Shown here: positions 5,241-6,165 of the stretch, in pieces | Layout: each line of letters begins with the position of its first letter | How positions within the stretch are numbered: position 1 is the stretch's first letter | Source: Beijerinckiaceae bacterium | Lineage (GTDB): Bacteria; Pseudomonadota; Alphaproteobacteria; Rhizobiales; Beijerinckiaceae | Assembly (NCBI GenBank): GCA_947456315.1 | Contig: CANGRU010000111.1 | Span: 1 to 6,165 of the forward strand | Direction of reading: 5' to 3' | Length of the DNA stretch: 6,165 nucleotides | Program-made: the position numbers and the translations under genes | The notes under the pieces: model-generated | Told to the model about the DNA's origin: nothing | Seen by the model: only the letters and a program-made list of their open reading frames with translations | The model's database searches: none

Positions 5241-6140
5241 ATGTTTGCAATCACACCATGGCTCTGGGCTGTTTTCACCGTGGCGGCCTCGGCGGCCCAG
5301 ACGGCGCGCAATGCGATGCAGCGCGACCTCATTGAAAAAATCGGCATGGCTGGCGCCACCCATGTGCGCTTCATCTTCGCCCTGCCCTTTGCGCTCATCT
5401 TTCTGGGCGTGCTGTGGAGCCTCAGCGATCTGGCGATACCGGTGCCCACGCAAAAGACACTTCTGTGGGCCTCCTTCGCGCCAGCCGCGCAAACAGCCGC
5501 CACCGCTTTCATGCTGTCGGCCATGCGCGGGCGCTCGTTCGTGGTCGCCATTGCTTTCACCAAGACCGAGCCGCTGATCATCGCGCTGGTCAGTGTCTTT
5601 GTGCTGAATGAAATCCCGAGCACCCCTGTGGCCGCCGCCATTCTGATCGCGACATCGGGCGTCATGCTCATGTCCTGGCCCAAGACCGAGGGAGATGAAA
5701 CATCAGGCTGGGCACCGGCTTTGATGGGATTGGCGGCCGGCACTTGCTTTGCCATGTCGGCAACCAGCTATCGCGTTGCCATTCTCTCGCTCGACACGCC
5801 CTCTTTCGTGCATGCAGCCACCACAACTCTGGCATTGGGTCTGGCCATTCAGACCGCCGCGATTTTGCTGTGGCTCTCACTGCGCGATCGCAAGACGCTG
5901 ATTGCCATTGCCGCGCATTGGCGCCCGTCCGTGCTCGCAGGCTTTATGGGCGCACTGGCCTCGCTGTTCTGGTTCTTAGCCTTTGCGCTGACCACAGCGG
6001 CCAAAGTGCGCACGCTGGCTTTGATCGAAGTGCCTTTCGCGCAGATCGTTTCAGGCCGCATCAAGCAAAAGGTGTCGGGGCGCGAATATGCCGGCATGGC
6101 ACTCGTCATTGCCGGCATTGTTATTCTGGTGAATTTTTAA
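5241..6140 (+). CDS. DMT-superfamily transporter with two EamA domains
   Basis: The protein has 299 residues and about ten predicted hydrophobic helices, the standard size and layout of the EamA/DMT exporter family in the inner membrane. Two repeated EamA halves span about residues 8-146 and 157-298. The end of the first half shows the family pattern [19 protein letters not shown] (106-124), followed by a helix ending near 145. The second half ends with [20 protein letters not shown] and a last helix to residue 298. The substrate cannot be told from sequence; family members export amino acids, metabolites or drugs. I chose the ATG at 5241 because the helix-rich family sequence begins there. 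An in-frame ATG at 5160 would add 27 residues, the first nine or so translated from the dispersed repeat (LRFARNDG). No good Shine-Dalgarno precedes 5241 (the upstream bases are AACCGATCCC), so translation may be leaderless or weak. Confidence 0.92.
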   Translation: MFAITPWLWAVFTVAASAAQTARNAMQRDLIEKIGMAGATHVRFIFALPFALIFLGVLWSLSDLAIPVPTQKTLLWASFAPAAQTAATAFMLSAMRGRSFVVAIAFTKTEPLIIALVSVFVLNEIPSTPVAAAILIATSGVMLMSWPKTEGDETSGWAPALMGLAAGTCFAMSATSYRVAILSLDTPSFVHAATTTLALGLAIQTAAILLWLSLRDRKTLIAIAAHWRPSVLAGFMGALASLFWFLAFALTTAAKVRTLALIEVPFAQIVSGRIKQKVSGREYAGMALVIAGIVILVNF

Positions 6141-6165
6141 GCGCTCGGCCGCAATTCGCGCGGCA

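Noticed and set aside
5025..5492. 156-codon N-terminal extension of the thrB frame
   Set aside because: It runs through the dispersed repeat and opposite the start of eamA. The family N-terminus and the ribosome binding site support the start at 5024.
6137..6165. Possible C-terminus of a convergent minus-strand gene, or a terminator hairpin after eamA
   Set aside because: One minus frame reads PRELRPSA and then a stop at 6137-6139, and GCCGC/GCGGC could pair at 6148-6164. Only 25 bases remain, so neither reading can be supported.

Overview
This window looks like ordinary chromosome from an alphaproteobacterium, most likely of the order Hyphomicrobiales (Rhizobiales). Three things point there. 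The DNA is fairly GC-rich. The housekeeping genes include a choline-kinase-like ThrB next to rnhA, a YqgE/AlgH protein and a 1-Cys Prx5-type peroxiredoxin. Two dispersed palindromic repeat families of a kind common in that group are also present. The genus cannot be fixed from the sequence alone.

Layout from left to right. (1) Positions 1-1265, plus strand: the C-terminal part of a GGDEF-EAL protein that enters from outside the window. Both of its catalytic signatures are degenerate. (2) Positions 1266-1402: a convergent gap holding a dispersed inverted repeat. (3) Positions 1403-2026, minus strand: yqgE. (4) Positions 2027-2122: a divergent promoter region. (5) Positions 2123-2935, plus strand: an exported protein resembling the N-terminal domain of DsbD/ScsB, with no transmembrane or thioredoxin part. 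(6) Positions 3008-3487, plus strand: a 1-Cys peroxiredoxin. (7) Positions 3488-3618: a convergent gap filled by a composite multi-hairpin repeat whose last hairpin is a good intrinsic terminator. (8) Positions 3619-5024, minus strand: the thrB-rnhA operon, with a 4-base ATGA overlap. (9) Positions 5025-5240: a divergent gap with a small hairpin in the thrB leader and a second copy of the first repeat family. (10) Positions 5241-6140, plus strand: a ten-helix EamA/DMT transporter. No gene-free stretch exceeds 300 bases.

Most genes are functionally independent housekeeping genes: threonine synthesis, RNA:DNA hybrid removal, peroxide detoxification and metabolite transport. The DsbD-like protein and the peroxiredoxin are adjacent and both concern thiol redox. 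However, one is predicted periplasmic and the other cytoplasmic, so a direct partnership is doubtful.

I found no convincing undescribed system here. The points most worth a second look are the degenerate c-di-GMP protein that keeps its I-site and nearly all EAL ligands, the stand-alone DsbD-like domain, and the placement of the repeats in relation to gene starts and ends.
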